A program made the position numbers and the translations under genes. Shown piece by piece: positions 48,633 through 57,350 of a stretch of 64,000 nt of DNA. The stretch covers positions 79,678 to 143,677 of the forward strand of contig CACGAB010000002.1 of the NCBI GenBank assembly GCA_902570915.1, in the 5' to 3' direction. How positions within the stretch are numbered: the stretch's first letter is position 1; every line of letters starts with the position of its first letter. A model generated the notes under the pieces. It worked only from the letters and a program-made list of their open reading frames with translations, made no database searches and was not told the DNA's origin. This stretch comes from an uncultured Pelagibacteraceae bacterium (GTDB taxonomy: Bacteria > Pseudomonadota > Alphaproteobacteria > Pelagibacterales > Pelagibacteraceae).

Positions 48633-49559
48633 ATGAAAACAGGAATTTTTTTAAGCTATAAGGGTTTAGGAGCTAATTTGTTACATCTTAGTTACTGTCA
48701 TCAGATTGCAAAAAAATTTGGTAAAGTTGAACTGATCACATTATGTCCAAATCTAAATAGAGTTTTGATAGACGACCCCTTAATAAAAAGTGTAAATTAT
48801 TTAGATAAATTTCATAGAAACTTTTTTGATATAATAAACTTATCAGTCTTTATAAAGAAATTTAATTTTGAAAATATTTTTATTTTTTATCCAAGTATAA
48901 GACATTATCTAGCTTGTAAAATTGCTGGTATAAAAAATATTTATCATTATCCTTTATTTAAAAAAAAAAATTTACATCTAGTAAATGCTGCCAAAACTTT
49001 TACGGAACAATCTTTAAATATTAAAAATTGCCCAACTGAAACTCAAATTTCTCTTAATAGTGAGAAAATTAAAAAATATAATCTTGGTAAACAAAAGAAA
49101 ATTGTACTTGGAATAGGCTCTTCTGGTCCGACAACTAGATGGGGATATAATAATTTTGCATCTTTAATAAATAAATTTAACGATATTGGAGATTATCATT
49201 TTTACTTAGTTTGTGGAAAAAATGAGGAAGAGGGCGCAATTAAAATTATAAACCAAATAAAAAAAGATAATTGTGAATCTTTAAGCTCTAAAGATGTATC
49301 AGAAATCATATATTATATTTATTTAAGTGATATTTTTATTGGAAATGACTCATTCGGCCACCATGTTTCAAGTCAAATGAATAAACCTAGTTTTGTAATT
49401 TTACTGGATACACCAAAAGCTTATTCTGATTACAGTAAAAATCAATTTAGAATTATCCCACCTGATGCCGACATAAATAAAATTACTCATGGATCAAGCT
49501 TTGATCCAGACTCAATAACAGTTGAAATGATAATAAATAAAGTTAAGAACTTTATATAA
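48633..49559 (+). CDS. Glycosyltransferase family 9 (heptosyltransferase-like)
   Basis: This resembles the GT9 lipopolysaccharide heptosyltransferases. The start MKTGIFLSYKGLGANLLHLSYCHQIAKKFG is like the nucleotide-sugar group. The C-terminal IVLGIGSSGPTTRWGYNNF and FIGNDSFGHHVSSQMNKPSFV are typical of GT9 (donor-site GxxD). Length is 308 aa. It would add a sugar to core LPS or another surface glycan; the acceptor is unknown. In-frame A11 run at 48960-48970. Confidence 0.75.
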   Translation: MKTGIFLSYKGLGANLLHLSYCHQIAKKFGKVELITLCPNLNRVLIDDPLIKSVNYLDKFHRNFFDIINLSVFIKKFNFENIFIFYPSIRHYLACKIAGIKNIYHYPLFKKKNLHLVNAAKTFTEQSLNIKNCPTETQISLNSEKIKKYNLGKQKKIVLGIGSSGPTTRWGYNNFASLINKFNDIGDYHFYLVCGKNEEEGAIKIINQIKKDNCESLSSKDVSEIIYYIYLSDIFIGNDSFGHHVSSQMNKPSFVILLDTPKAYSDYSKNQFRIIPPDADINKITHGSSFDPDSITVEMIINKVKNFI

Positions 49560-50055
49560 TTTCCTTTAACAAAATGTCTCTAGCTTCATTAACTAAAGTA
49601 GATAATCTTGCAGTTTCTGGTGAAATATCTGGATGAATTTTTTTTTGAATTTTCGTGTAAGCTTTGTTTATATCCTCTTTGGTAACCTTTTTTTTTTGGT
49701 CTAAATTCAAAATTTTAAAAGCTTCACTTACAGACATTGTAGCCATATTGTTGTTTTGAGATTGATTGAATGAAAATCTACCTGATCTTCTTAATGTTTG
49801 AATCAATCTAAAAAGAGAGATTATTTGGAAGATTGATAAACCCTTTAACTTCAATAAAGCAAGACTAGCGAGTGTGAGTGGCAAAGTTAGCAGAAATCTG
49901 CCTCCAATTGCAAACAGAATTGCTAAAAAAATTAATCCGATTATTATTAGCAGTCTTAAACCTTTTGAAAGTTTTTTTGATGAGATATTACTGATGTATC
50001 TCAAAAGAAAATAAAAAATGACTAATATTACTACTGTATAAAAAATTATATTCAT
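49552..50055 (-). CDS. DnaJ-domain membrane protein (TIM14/Pam18-like)
   Basis: A C-terminal J-domain carries the HPD motif, in YTKIQKKIHPDISPETARLSTLVNEARD. The N-terminus has one or two hydrophobic helices, so the J-domain faces the cytoplasm from the membrane. Such anchored proteins resemble the alphaproteobacterial relatives of mitochondrial TIM14. The track's TTG start at 50085 overlaps the neighbouring gene; ATG 50055 (MNIIFYTVV) is preferred and gives 167 aa. It is divergent from the peptidase gene. Confidence 0.83.
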   Translation of the reverse strand: MNIIFYTVVILVIFYFLLRYISNISSKKLSKGLRLLIIIGLIFLAILFAIGGRFLLTLPLTLASLALLKLKGLSIFQIISLFRLIQTLRRSGRFSFNQSQNNNMATMSVSEAFKILNLDQKKKVTKEDINKAYTKIQKKIHPDISPETARLSTLVNEARDILLKEII

Positions 50056-50070
50056 ATAACTGTTTTCATT

Positions 50071-52146
50071 ATGAAAATACCACAACTAAAAAAAAAACCA
50101 GAAAGAAAATCTTGTCACAATGTTGCATGGGAAGATAATTATAGTTGGATTCATCAAGAAAATATCCTCGAAGTTTTAAAAGACGGATCAAAATTACTTC
50201 CTGAGGTTCGAAAATATCTAGAGGAAGAAAATAATTATACAGATCATATTTTGAAGGATAATAAAGAAATCGAAAAAAAATTATTTCATGAAATTAAAGG
50301 TCGAATAAAATTAGATGACGTTTCACTTCCATTCAAAGACATTAGATATGAGTATTGGACCAAAACCACAACCAAGGGAAATTATTCTATAAAACTTAGA
50401 AAAAAGATTGGCTCTAATGAGATAGAAGAAATTTGGAATGGAGACAAAGAAAAAGAAAAGTTAAAAACAGAGTATTTCGGCATTGGAGATTTAGAGGTAA
50501 GTTATAACGATAAATATTTAGGATACTCATTAGATTTAAAAGGATCAGAATATTATACAATTTATATAAGAAATATTTCGACTGGAAAAGAAATAATAGA
50601 AAGAATAGAGGAAACTAGTGGCAGTATAACTTTTAGTTTGGATGACAAATATATATTTTATTCAAAACTTGATGAATTTCACAGACCTAGAAAAATTTAT
50701 AGGCATAAAATTGGAACATCTATAAAAAATGATGAATTAATTTTTGAGGAAAAAAGTGAAGCATTTACAGTTGGAATAAGTTTAAGTTCAGACGAAAAAT
50801 ATTTCTTTATTACAACCTCAGATCACAATACTTCAGAACAATATTACTTTAAAGTTAATGAACATAAACCTGAGCCAAAATTAATAAAAAAAAGAAAAAG
50901 AGGTATAATCTACTCAATTTCATCTTGGAATAATTATTTTTATTGTCATACAAACGAAGATGCTGAAGATTTCAAAATAGAGAGATGTAGTGATTTATCT
51001 AAACAAAATTGGGAAGTTTATATAAATGCTAAAGATGAAGTTCTTATAGGCGGCTTAATATTTTTAAATGATTGGATTATAAGAAGTGAAAAGTCAAATG
51101 CTCTTGGGAAATTATACTTAAGAGATATAAAAACAAATTTAGAGGAGGAGTTAATATTTTCAGATGAAGAAGTAATTGTCCCTAGTATCTCATTGACACA
51201 AAGAGATAAAAATACTGATCTAGTTTATTTGTCATATTCATCTCCAAAGACGCCTGGAAAAACTTATCTTTATAATTTAAAGACGAAAGAAAAAAAATTA
51301 GTAAAGGAACAGGAAATTCCATCAGGTCACAACGCTGATGATTATATTGTTGAAAGATTAGAATGCTCTTCTCACGATGGTAGATTGATACCTATTACAA
51401 TAACTAGACACAAAAAAACTAAAATTGATGGGTCGGCAAATTTACTACTATATGGTTATGGATCCTATGGTAATTCAATGTCTCCTGATTTTTCATCAAC
51501 TAGACTCTGTTTAATTAACAGAGATATCATTTGGGTTACTGCTCATATAAGGGGCGGAATGGAAAGAGGAATGAAATGGTGGAAAGAAGGTAAACTACTT
51601 AATAAAAAAAATACTTTTAAAGATTTCATTTCTGTAGCGAAAAACTTAATTGAAAGAAATTATACATCAAAAGGTAAAATAATAGGCATGGGTGGTTCGG
51701 CTGGAGGCTTATTGATGGGCGCAGTTGTAAATGAAGCACCTGAATTATTTCTTGGCATAGTGATGGCAGTACCTTTTGTAGATTCATTAACTACAAACTT
51801 AGACCACTCACTTCCATTAACAGTTGGAGAATTTGATGAGTTTGGAAATGCTAAAGATAACAAAGATCATTTCGAATATATTTATTCTTATGCTCCATAC
51901 AATAATATTAAAAAAATGGATTATCCTCATATTTTAATCACAACAAGCCTTAGCGATAATAGAGTTTTGTTTGACGAACCTGCAAAATTTACAGCAAAAC
52001 TTAGAGATTATAAAACCGATAACAATTTTCTTTTACTTAAGACAGAAATGAATGCGGGTCATGGTGGAAAATCTGGTCGAGATGGTGCTATAGAAGAAAT
52101 TGCTTTTGATTATGGATTTATTTTAAAAATTTCAAATAAAATTTAA
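50071..52146 (+). CDS. Prolyl oligopeptidase family protease (PtrB-like)
   Basis: This is a serine peptidase of family S9 (oligopeptidase B group). It has an N-terminal beta-propeller and a C-terminal alpha/beta hydrolase domain, with the nucleophile in GMGGSAGGLLMGAV. The acid residue and the His (NAGHGGKSGR) follow near the end. WVTAHIRGGMERGMKWWKEGK is highly typical of S9A. It is 691 aa, without a signal peptide, so cytoplasmic peptide degradation is likely. The gene ends about 100 bp before hsp20. Confidence 0.93.
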   Translation: MKIPQLKKKPERKSCHNVAWEDNYSWIHQENILEVLKDGSKLLPEVRKYLEEENNYTDHILKDNKEIEKKLFHEIKGRIKLDDVSLPFKDIRYEYWTKTTTKGNYSIKLRKKIGSNEIEEIWNGDKEKEKLKTEYFGIGDLEVSYNDKYLGYSLDLKGSEYYTIYIRNISTGKEIIERIEETSGSITFSLDDKYIFYSKLDEFHRPRKIYRHKIGTSIKNDELIFEEKSEAFTVGISLSSDEKYFFITTSDHNTSEQYYFKVNEHKPEPKLIKKRKRGIIYSISSWNNYFYCHTNEDAEDFKIERCSDLSKQNWEVYINAKDEVLIGGLIFLNDWIIRSEKSNALGKLYLRDIKTNLEEELIFSDEEVIVPSISLTQRDKNTDLVYLSYSSPKTPGKTYLYNLKTKEKKLVKEQEIPSGHNADDYIVERLECSSHDGRLIPITITRHKKTKIDGSANLLLYGYGSYGNSMSPDFSSTRLCLINRDIIWVTAHIRGGMERGMKWWKEGKLLNKKNTFKDFISVAKNLIERNYTSKGKIIGMGGSAGGLLMGAVVNEAPELFLGIVMAVPFVDSLTTNLDHSLPLTVGEFDEFGNAKDNKDHFEYIYSYAPYNNIKKMDYPHILITTSLSDNRVLFDEPAKFTAKLRDYKTDNNFLLLKTEMNAGHGGKSGRDGAIEEIAFDYGFILKISNKI

Positions 52147-52153
52147 AAAAATA

Positions 52154-52181
52154 CTTGAAAAAAAAAATATAATTCCCACAT
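52154..52181 (+). promoter_or_regulatory. Heat-shock (sigma-32-like) promoter for hsp20
   Basis: CTTGAAA at 52154-52160 and CCCACAT at 52175-52181 are separated by 14 bp, matching the sigma-32 consensus closely (CTTGAAA-N11-15-CCCCATnT). The first T of the peptidase stop region lies just upstream. The hsp20 ATG is 65 bp downstream. Confidence 0.7.
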
Positions 52182-52245
52182 AAACCTTGTAAGTCGCCTT
52201 ATGGGGCTTGCATAAATAAACTTGCTTAAAAAAAAAGGAGGATAT

Positions 52246-52692
52246 ATGACAAGTAAGGATCTATCTATATTCAACTCACTAAGACCTTTCTCAATTGGTT
52301 TTGACGATATGTTTGACCAATTCGAAAACATGTTGGGTAATGGAAATTTGACTATGCAGTCAAATTATCCACCATACAACATTAGAAAAACTGGGAAAGA
52401 CAACTATTCAATAGAAGTTGCTCTTGCTGGTTTTAGTAAGAAAGATGTTGAGGTTGAGTTCGAAGATAATTTGTTAACAGTCAGGACAAAACAAGTTAAC
52501 AAATCTGATGAAAAAAATGAAGATGGTGAAATAATTCACAAAGGTATTTCGCAAAGACAATTTGCAAGATCATTCACTATTGCAGACGATGTAAAAGTGA
52601 ATAGCGCCGAGTTAAAAGATGGTCTTTTAACAGTAGCTTGTGAGAGAATTTTACCAGATCATAAGAAAAAAAGACTTATCGAAATTAGATAA
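52246..52692 (+). CDS. Small heat-shock protein, Hsp20 family
   Basis: Hsp20 (IbpA-like) holds denatured proteins. The alpha-crystallin domain spans about residues 45-140, with YPPYNIRKTGKDNYSIEVALAGFSKKDVEVEFEDNLLTV and the conserved RQFARSFTIAD. The N-terminus has SLRPFSIGFDDMFDQFENM. The track's TTG at 52222 is replaced by ATG 52246, which has the strong Shine-Dalgarno AAGGAGGA at 52235-52242. Product is 148 aa. It has its own heat-shock-like promoter and a strong hairpin after the stop. Confidence 0.95.
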   Translation: MTSKDLSIFNSLRPFSIGFDDMFDQFENMLGNGNLTMQSNYPPYNIRKTGKDNYSIEVALAGFSKKDVEVEFEDNLLTVRTKQVNKSDEKNEDGEIIHKGISQRQFARSFTIADDVKVNSAELKDGLLTVACERILPDHKKKRLIEIR

Positions 52693-52700
52693 GCTTGCCC

Positions 52701-52730
52701 TTACTTGCGAGGATTATTCCTCGCAAGTAA
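52701..52730. terminator. Hairpin between convergent hsp20 and lipoprotein genes
   Basis: The 12-bp inverted repeat TTACTTGCGAGG-ATTATT-CCTCGCAAGTAA is perfect and lies directly after the hsp20 stop. It ends 3 bp before the stop of the opposing lipoprotein gene. No strong T-tract follows on either strand, so its efficiency as a terminator is uncertain. Confidence 0.65.
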
Positions 52731-52733
52731 ACC

Positions 52734-53042
52734 TTAAAAACATCCATTAGATACAAAGCCTATTACAATACTGTCTGAATTTATTTCAAATCTTCTTTCG
52801 CAAGGGATTAAGTATTTTTTTGTATTGTAAATTACCTCTAAATTACCTTTTGCATTTTTGAAATCTTCATCAGGTTTACCTAATTCCATCTTAAGCTCGC
52901 TTAGAGATTTTCCTATAAATTCACTTAATTTTTTGTTTTCTTTTTGAACTATGTTGTCTGTTTTTTCTTTAACAGTTTGACACCCTGTCAGTAAATTAAC
53001 AAATATGATTGTTATTAAAAAAAATCTTAGTTTATTCATCAT
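52734..53042 (-). CDS. Small lipoprotein, unrecognised
   Basis: A signal peptide ends in the lipobox LLTGC (NLLTGCQTVKEK), so this is a lipoprotein of 102 aa. The rest, with IGKSLSELKMELGKPDEDFKNAKGNLEVIYNTKKYLIPC, has the G-x-P-D pattern seen in small BamE/SmpA-like domains, but I do not consider it a firm match. Two cysteines (IPCERR and NGCF) could form a disulfide. It converges with hsp20 and is divergent from the purine permease. Confidence 0.75.
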   Translation of the reverse strand: MMNKLRFFLITIIFVNLLTGCQTVKEKTDNIVQKENKKLSEFIGKSLSELKMELGKPDEDFKNAKGNLEVIYNTKKYLIPCERRFEINSDSIVIGFVSNGCF

Positions 53043-53165
53043 TATAAGTTAACAACATAATTATGGCATAAATATAAACTTCTTAGTTGAATTTTGTGAA
53101 TAAAGCATATTTATAAAGAGTATTTTTAATCAGAATCAAATAATTATCATTCATGAGGAGGATTT

Positions 53166-54476
53166 ATGCTTGATAAATATTTCAATTATAAAAAACACAA
53201 AACTAATTTTAAAACAGAAGTAATCGCTGGTACTACAACGTTTTTAACCATGGCTTACATCATGTTTTTAAATCCATTTATTTTGTCGGGAGAGTTTGCC
53301 GGACCCGAAAAAGGTTTCTTTGATTTCGGCGCAGTTTATACAGCAACTATTTTAGCGACTGCATTAGCATGCTTTATTATGGCGTTCTATGGAAAAACAT
53401 GGCCAATAGGATTGGCGCCAGGAATGGGTATCAATGCTTTCGTTGCATTTGGAGTTTGTGCTGGAATGGGTTATACGCCGCAGCAAGCTCTAGGTGCTGT
53501 ATTAGTAGCAGGTGTATTGTTTTTAGTAATATCATTAACCCCTTTAAGAGCTTGGTTAATAAATTCAATTCCTAGAAGTTTAAAGTTAGGTATAGGTGCT
53601 GGAATAGGTTTATTCCTAGCAATCATCGGCCTTCAAATAATGGAAGTGGTTGTCGACAATCCAGTAACCTTGGTGCAATTAGGTAACTTAGGTGATCCTC
53701 TTGTATTATTAGGATGTGCAACTTTTATTGCAATCATAGTTTTAGATAAGATGAATATTAAAGGTAATATCATTATTGGGATCTTAGTTTTTAGTATTAT
53801 TGCTTGGGTGACAGGCCTCGCAAAATTTAACGGTATTGCAAGTTCTCCACCGCCGATGACTTATCTTTTTGAATTTGATCTATCTGCCGCTATGACTGCA
53901 GGAATGTCTACGGTAATATTTACATTATTATTTATAGACTTCTTTGACACTGCAGGAACATTAACTTCAGTGGCAAATGTTGCTGGAAAGGTTAGCAAAG
54001 ATGGAAAAGTTCAAGATATAAATAAAGCAATGCTATCTGACAGTGTAGGTACTGTTGCAGGAGCTATGATGGGAACTACTACAGTTACTAGTTACGTAGA
54101 GTCTGGTGCAGGAGTTAAAGCTGGTGGAAAAACTGGAATGACATCACTAGTAATTGGTATACTTTTTTTAGCATGTATATTTTTCGCTCCATTAGCAACT
54201 AGTTTACCTAAACAAATAGATGGTGCTGCTTTACTTTTTGTTTCAGTTTTATTTATTAGAAATATAACTGATATTGAATGGAACGATGTTTCAGAGTCTG
54301 CCCCGGCTATTCTTGCCATGATAACTATGCCATTAACTTATAGTATAAGCAATGGTATTGCCTTAGCATTTGTGTCGTACGCTTTAATCAAAATATTCAC
54401 TGGTAAGTTTTCAACTACTTCACCAGCTATATGGTTAATAGCAGTTTTAAGTGTTATAAGTTTTGTAGTTGCCTAA
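53166..54476 (+). CDS. NCS2-type purine permease (AzgA/PbuG-like)
   Basis: This is a nucleobase:cation symporter with about 12-14 helices and 436 aa. EVIAGTTTFLTMAYIMFLNPFIL and WPIGLAPGMGINAFVAFGVC match the AzgA/GhxP branch, and the conserved LFIDFFDTAGTL and TTTVTSYVESGAGVKAGGKTGMTSLV are intact. Likely substrates are adenine, guanine or hypoxanthine. A strong GAGGAGG precedes the ATG. The facing phosphoribosyltransferase supports a salvage role. Confidence 0.9.
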   Translation: MLDKYFNYKKHKTNFKTEVIAGTTTFLTMAYIMFLNPFILSGEFAGPEKGFFDFGAVYTATILATALACFIMAFYGKTWPIGLAPGMGINAFVAFGVCAGMGYTPQQALGAVLVAGVLFLVISLTPLRAWLINSIPRSLKLGIGAGIGLFLAIIGLQIMEVVVDNPVTLVQLGNLGDPLVLLGCATFIAIIVLDKMNIKGNIIIGILVFSIIAWVTGLAKFNGIASSPPPMTYLFEFDLSAAMTAGMSTVIFTLLFIDFFDTAGTLTSVANVAGKVSKDGKVQDINKAMLSDSVGTVAGAMMGTTTVTSYVESGAGVKAGGKTGMTSLVIGILFLACIFFAPLATSLPKQIDGAALLFVSVLFIRNITDIEWNDVSESAPAILAMITMPLTYSISNGIALAFVSYALIKIFTGKFSTTSPAIWLIAVLSVISFVVA

Positions 54477-54485
54477 ACATTAATA

Positions 54486-54516
54486 AAATAGGGCTAGTTT
54501 TTTACTAGCCCTATTT
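54486..54516. terminator. Bidirectional terminator between purine permease and phosphoribosyltransferase
   Basis: A 13-bp perfect stem, AAATAGGGCTAGT-TTTTT-ACTAGCCCTATTT, follows the permease stop. The stop codon of the opposing phosphoribosyltransferase (54511-54513) is in its right arm. T-rich flanks lie on both sides, so it probably terminates both converging transcripts. Confidence 0.85.
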
Positions 54517-55032
54517 ATTTTGTTTTAATATTTCCTCAATTGATAATTCTTCGTAATGTTCGGTAGGTTGGACAATCCATGGATCTGAATTTAGTCTTAT
54601 AGGACAAAAATCGGGTTCAAAAGTTGAAGATTTTTTTTTCCATAAACAAGCAGTTTTTACCTCTTTTATAAAATCTTTTGTAGGGCCGTAATTTTTTAGC
54701 CATTCTATGCTTTTGTTTAATGTCAATCCAGTGTCAGAGAGATCATCTATTAAAAGCACTTTGTTAAAATCTTCATTACTTGCTAAAGAGCTTATTTCTC
54801 TTGCAAACATCAATTGGCCTTGTTGATCCTCCATGCCTTCACCTGAATAACTTTGAATGACAATGTATGCGATAGGTAGTTTCAAAATTCTAGACAAAAT
54901 ATCAATGATTGGAGCTGCTCCTCTCATAATGCCAACTAATACTGTAGGTTTATATTTTTGATGAATTTGTATTGCTAGTTTTTCAACTATTTTAGTATAC
55001 TCATTAAAGCTGATAATTAATTTCTCTGCCAT
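54511..55032 (-). CDS. Purine phosphoribosyltransferase (HPRT/XGPRT type)
   Basis: It transfers ribose-5-phosphate from PRPP to a purine base. The PRPP-binding motif is LLIDDLSDTGLTLNKSIEWL, and the N-terminal TVLVGIMRGAAPIIDILSRIL is the family's first strand and loop. Whether guanine, xanthine or hypoxanthine is favoured cannot be told. The track's first ATG (55047) precedes MAEKLIISF; ATG 55032 is preferred (173 aa). It faces the purine permease, consistent with uptake and salvage. Confidence 0.85.
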   Translation of the reverse strand: MAEKLIISFNEYTKIVEKLAIQIHQKYKPTVLVGIMRGAAPIIDILSRILKLPIAYIVIQSYSGEGMEDQQGQLMFAREISSLASNEDFNKVLLIDDLSDTGLTLNKSIEWLKNYGPTKDFIKEVKTACLWKKKSSTFEPDFCPIRLNSDPWIVQPTEHYEELSIEEILKQNK

Positions 55033-55075
55033 GAAATTTATTATCATAATTGAAATTATTTAAAAAGGAGAAATC

Positions 55076-55372
55076 ATGAAAGCATATTGGATAAGTTTAT
55101 ACTTAAAAGTAGATAATCAAGAAAATTTAAAAAAATATGCAGAGACTGTTACACCAATAATAAAAAGTTATGGTGGTTTGCCTCTTGTTAGAGGAGGAAA
55201 ACATACAACTTTTGATGGTGATGATTTTTTAAGAACAGTGGTTTGGGAGTTTCCTAGTTTCGAACAAGCATTAAAATGTCATGAATCAAAGGAATATAAA
55301 GCTGGTTGGGAAATAGCAAGAAAAACAACTATTAGACATATGCAAATAGTAGAGGGTTTTAATACTGAATAG
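55076..55372 (+). CDS. DUF1330 family protein
   Basis: This 98-aa protein matches the DUF1330 dimeric ferredoxin-like fold: KAYWISLYLKVDNQENLKKYAETVTPII, GGKHTTFDGDDFLRTVVWEFPSFEQALKCHES and EYKAGWEIARKTTIRHMQIVEGF are the conserved blocks. Function is unknown, possibly a small-molecule-binding protein. AAAGGAGA precedes the ATG. It overlaps the converging glycosylase gene by 14 bp. Confidence 0.85.
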   Translation: MKAYWISLYLKVDNQENLKKYAETVTPIIKSYGGLPLVRGGKHTTFDGDDFLRTVVWEFPSFEQALKCHESKEYKAGWEIARKTTIRHMQIVEGFNTE

Positions 55373-55994
55373 GTTCTGGATCAATACTTCTCCATAAATA
55401 CCATGTTGCTACAGAACAATAAGGTGAAAATTTTTTTTTTAAAAGCATCACAAATTTTTCTGGAGGTAAATACTTTTTTTTATAGTTTTTAGAAATTGCT
55501 CTCAAAAGGCCAATATCCTGGACAGGCCAAATATTAGATCTATTATAAGTAAAAAGTAAAATCATTTCTGCCGACCATCTTCCAATTTGTTTTAATTGAG
55601 AAAGATAAACTATTGCCTCTTCGTCACTCATATTCTTTATTAATTTTGGATTAAAAGATTTATTTAAAGTCTTTTTTGCTAAATTCTTGATACCAGAGAC
55701 CTTTTGGCGGCTCAGTCCACAACTTTTTAACTGAGATGTAGTTAATTTAGATACTATATTTGGATTTATTTTATTATTACACTTCTTTTTAAATTTTGAA
55801 AAAACAGCGTTTGCAGCAGCAACACTAATTTGTTGACCAATAATACTTTTGCATAAAGAAAAAAATATATTTCTTCTAGAAGTAAGAATTATTTCTGATG
55901 GACTTTGATAGCTTTTAATTAGCTTTGCTAATACTTTATCTTTTTTTGATAGGTAATTTTTTGCTTTTTTCCAATATTTTGGAACTTTAGTCAT
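55359..55994 (-). CDS. DNA-3-methyladenine glycosylase II (AlkA-like)
   Basis: This is a helix-hairpin-helix GPD glycosylase that removes alkylated bases. The HhH motif and catalytic Asp are in LKQIGRWSAEMILLFTYNRSNIWPVQDIGLLRAI. SIIGQQISVAAANAVFSKFKKKCN is the typical N-terminal block. It is 211 aa, lacking the N-terminal domain of E. coli AlkA, as in many short homologues. It overlaps the EamA gene by 8 bp upstream. Confidence 0.88.
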   Translation of the reverse strand: MTKVPKYWKKAKNYLSKKDKVLAKLIKSYQSPSEIILTSRRNIFFSLCKSIIGQQISVAAANAVFSKFKKKCNNKINPNIVSKLTTSQLKSCGLSRQKVSGIKNLAKKTLNKSFNPKLIKNMSDEEAIVYLSQLKQIGRWSAEMILLFTYNRSNIWPVQDIGLLRAISKNYKKKYLPPEKFVMLLKKKFSPYCSVATWYLWRSIDPEPIQY

Positions 55995-56871
55995 TTATTG
56001 TTTTAGAAGTGATTATTTTTTTATTATAAATTTCTCTTCTAAAGATAATCAATGTAGATACAATTACTAGTGTTGCTCCAAAAAGCGTTTTATATGTGGG
56101 CACCTCTCCCCATATGAAGTAACCAAAGACTATGGCAAATAATAAAGCTAAATATTTTAACGGGGTAACAAGAGAAACTTCAGAATATTTATATGACTGA
56201 CCCAGCCATAGATTAGCTACTCCGCCAAAAATACCAACCAAAGATAAAAATATAAAATCTTTCAAACTTGGCATAACCCATCCTTGTGGAATACTTAAAA
56301 AACTTAATAAAGTAATTGATAAAGAAAAATAAAAAGAAATTAACCATACAGGTTCTGTTGTTGATAATTGTCTTAAAGTAATGGCCACATAAGATAAACC
56401 AAGACAAAATATTACTGGGAAAACATAATAAATGTTTAATTGGCTTATACCTGGCTCAGTAATAATTAATATCCCTATAAAACCAATTATTACTGCGAGC
56501 CATCTGTAAATACCAACTTTTTCACTTAATAAAAATATTGATAAAATTGTTGTAAATATTGGTGCTGCAAATGAAATGCTAACAACGGTTGCTAAAGGTA
56601 ATTTTCTTAAAGCTATAAAAATTGCAACTAAAGCAACAAGGCCCGACATACAACGTAAAAAATGCAAACCAGCCCTTTTTGTATAATAAAAATTATGAAG
56701 TCTCTCTTTGGGTATTATGAAGAAATAAAATAGGATACCAAAAAATCCTCTAAAAAATAAAACTTGTCCTATTGGATAATCAACCGACCACTTAACAATT
56801 ATGTCCATTAATGAAAATGCACAAACAGACATAAACATGTACAAAAAACCCAATTGATTTTTACTTAGCAT
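55987..56871 (-). CDS. EamA/DMT family transporter
   Basis: This membrane protein has ten hydrophobic helices in two EamA repeats. Features: FMSVCAFSLMDIIVKW, RLPLATVVSISFAAPIFTTILSIFLLSEKVG and the second repeat YSEVSLVTPLKYLALLFAIVFGYFIWGEVPT. The family exports or imports small metabolites such as amino acids or nucleosides; the substrate is unknown. Length is 294 aa. It is divergent from msrA with a 35-bp gap. Confidence 0.88.
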   Translation of the reverse strand: MLSKNQLGFLYMFMSVCAFSLMDIIVKWSVDYPIGQVLFFRGFFGILFYFFIIPKERLHNFYYTKRAGLHFLRCMSGLVALVAIFIALRKLPLATVVSISFAAPIFTTILSIFLLSEKVGIYRWLAVIIGFIGILIITEPGISQLNIYYVFPVIFCLGLSYVAITLRQLSTTEPVWLISFYFSLSITLLSFLSIPQGWVMPSLKDFIFLSLVGIFGGVANLWLGQSYKYSEVSLVTPLKYLALLFAIVFGYFIWGEVPTYKTLFGATLVIVSTLIIFRREIYNKKIITSKTIND

Positions 56872-56906
56872 ACGAATAATTTGTAAATTAATTTAAATCT
56901 TTATCA

Positions 56907-57350
56907 ATGGAAATAGCAGTTTTAGCTCTTGGATGTTTTTGGGGACCTGAAATAAAATTCAGTAAAATTGATGGGATAATTAAAACAGAGGTTGGCTATT
57001 GCGGAGGCGATAGCAAACAAACTACCTATAAAGAAGTTTGCACAGGAAAAACTAATCATGCAGAGGTTGTTAGGCTCGATTTTGATGAAAAAATGATCTC
57101 GTACGAAAAAATTTTAAATATATTTTTTGATATTCATGACCCAACCACATTAAATTCTCAAGGGCCTGATTTTGGGACTCAATATAGAAGTGAAATATTT
57201 TATTTAAATGATAATCAAAAAGAAATAGCTGAAAAGGTTTTAAATGAAGTTAATCAAAAATTGTCAGGCAGAGTCGTAACAAAAATATCATTACTTAAAA
57301 ATTATTGTGTTGCTGAGGAATATCATCAAAGATATTTGGAAAAAAATTAA
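56907..57350 (+). CDS. msrA: Peptide-methionine (S)-S-oxide reductase
   Basis: MsrA repairs oxidised methionine. The catalytic Cys is in LALGCFWGPEIKF. Other family blocks are TEVGYCGGDSKQTTYKEVCTGKTNHAEVV, FDIHDPTTLNSQGPDFGTQYRS and the C-terminal CVAEEYHQRYLEKN, where FYPAEDYHQ is more usual. At 147 aa it is a compact form without extra domains. Its stop overlaps the sulfurtransferase start, so the two are coupled. Confidence 0.94.
   Translation: MEIAVLALGCFWGPEIKFSKIDGIIKTEVGYCGGDSKQTTYKEVCTGKTNHAEVVRLDFDEKMISYEKILNIFFDIHDPTTLNSQGPDFGTQYRSEIFYLNDNQKEIAEKVLNEVNQKLSGRVVTKISLLKNYCVAEEYHQRYLEKN

Noticed and set aside
53043-53165. Possible purine riboswitch upstream of the purine permease
   Set aside because: I could not see the three-way-junction aptamer core or the conserved TATA/loop elements; the 120 bp is AT-rich leader plus an SD.
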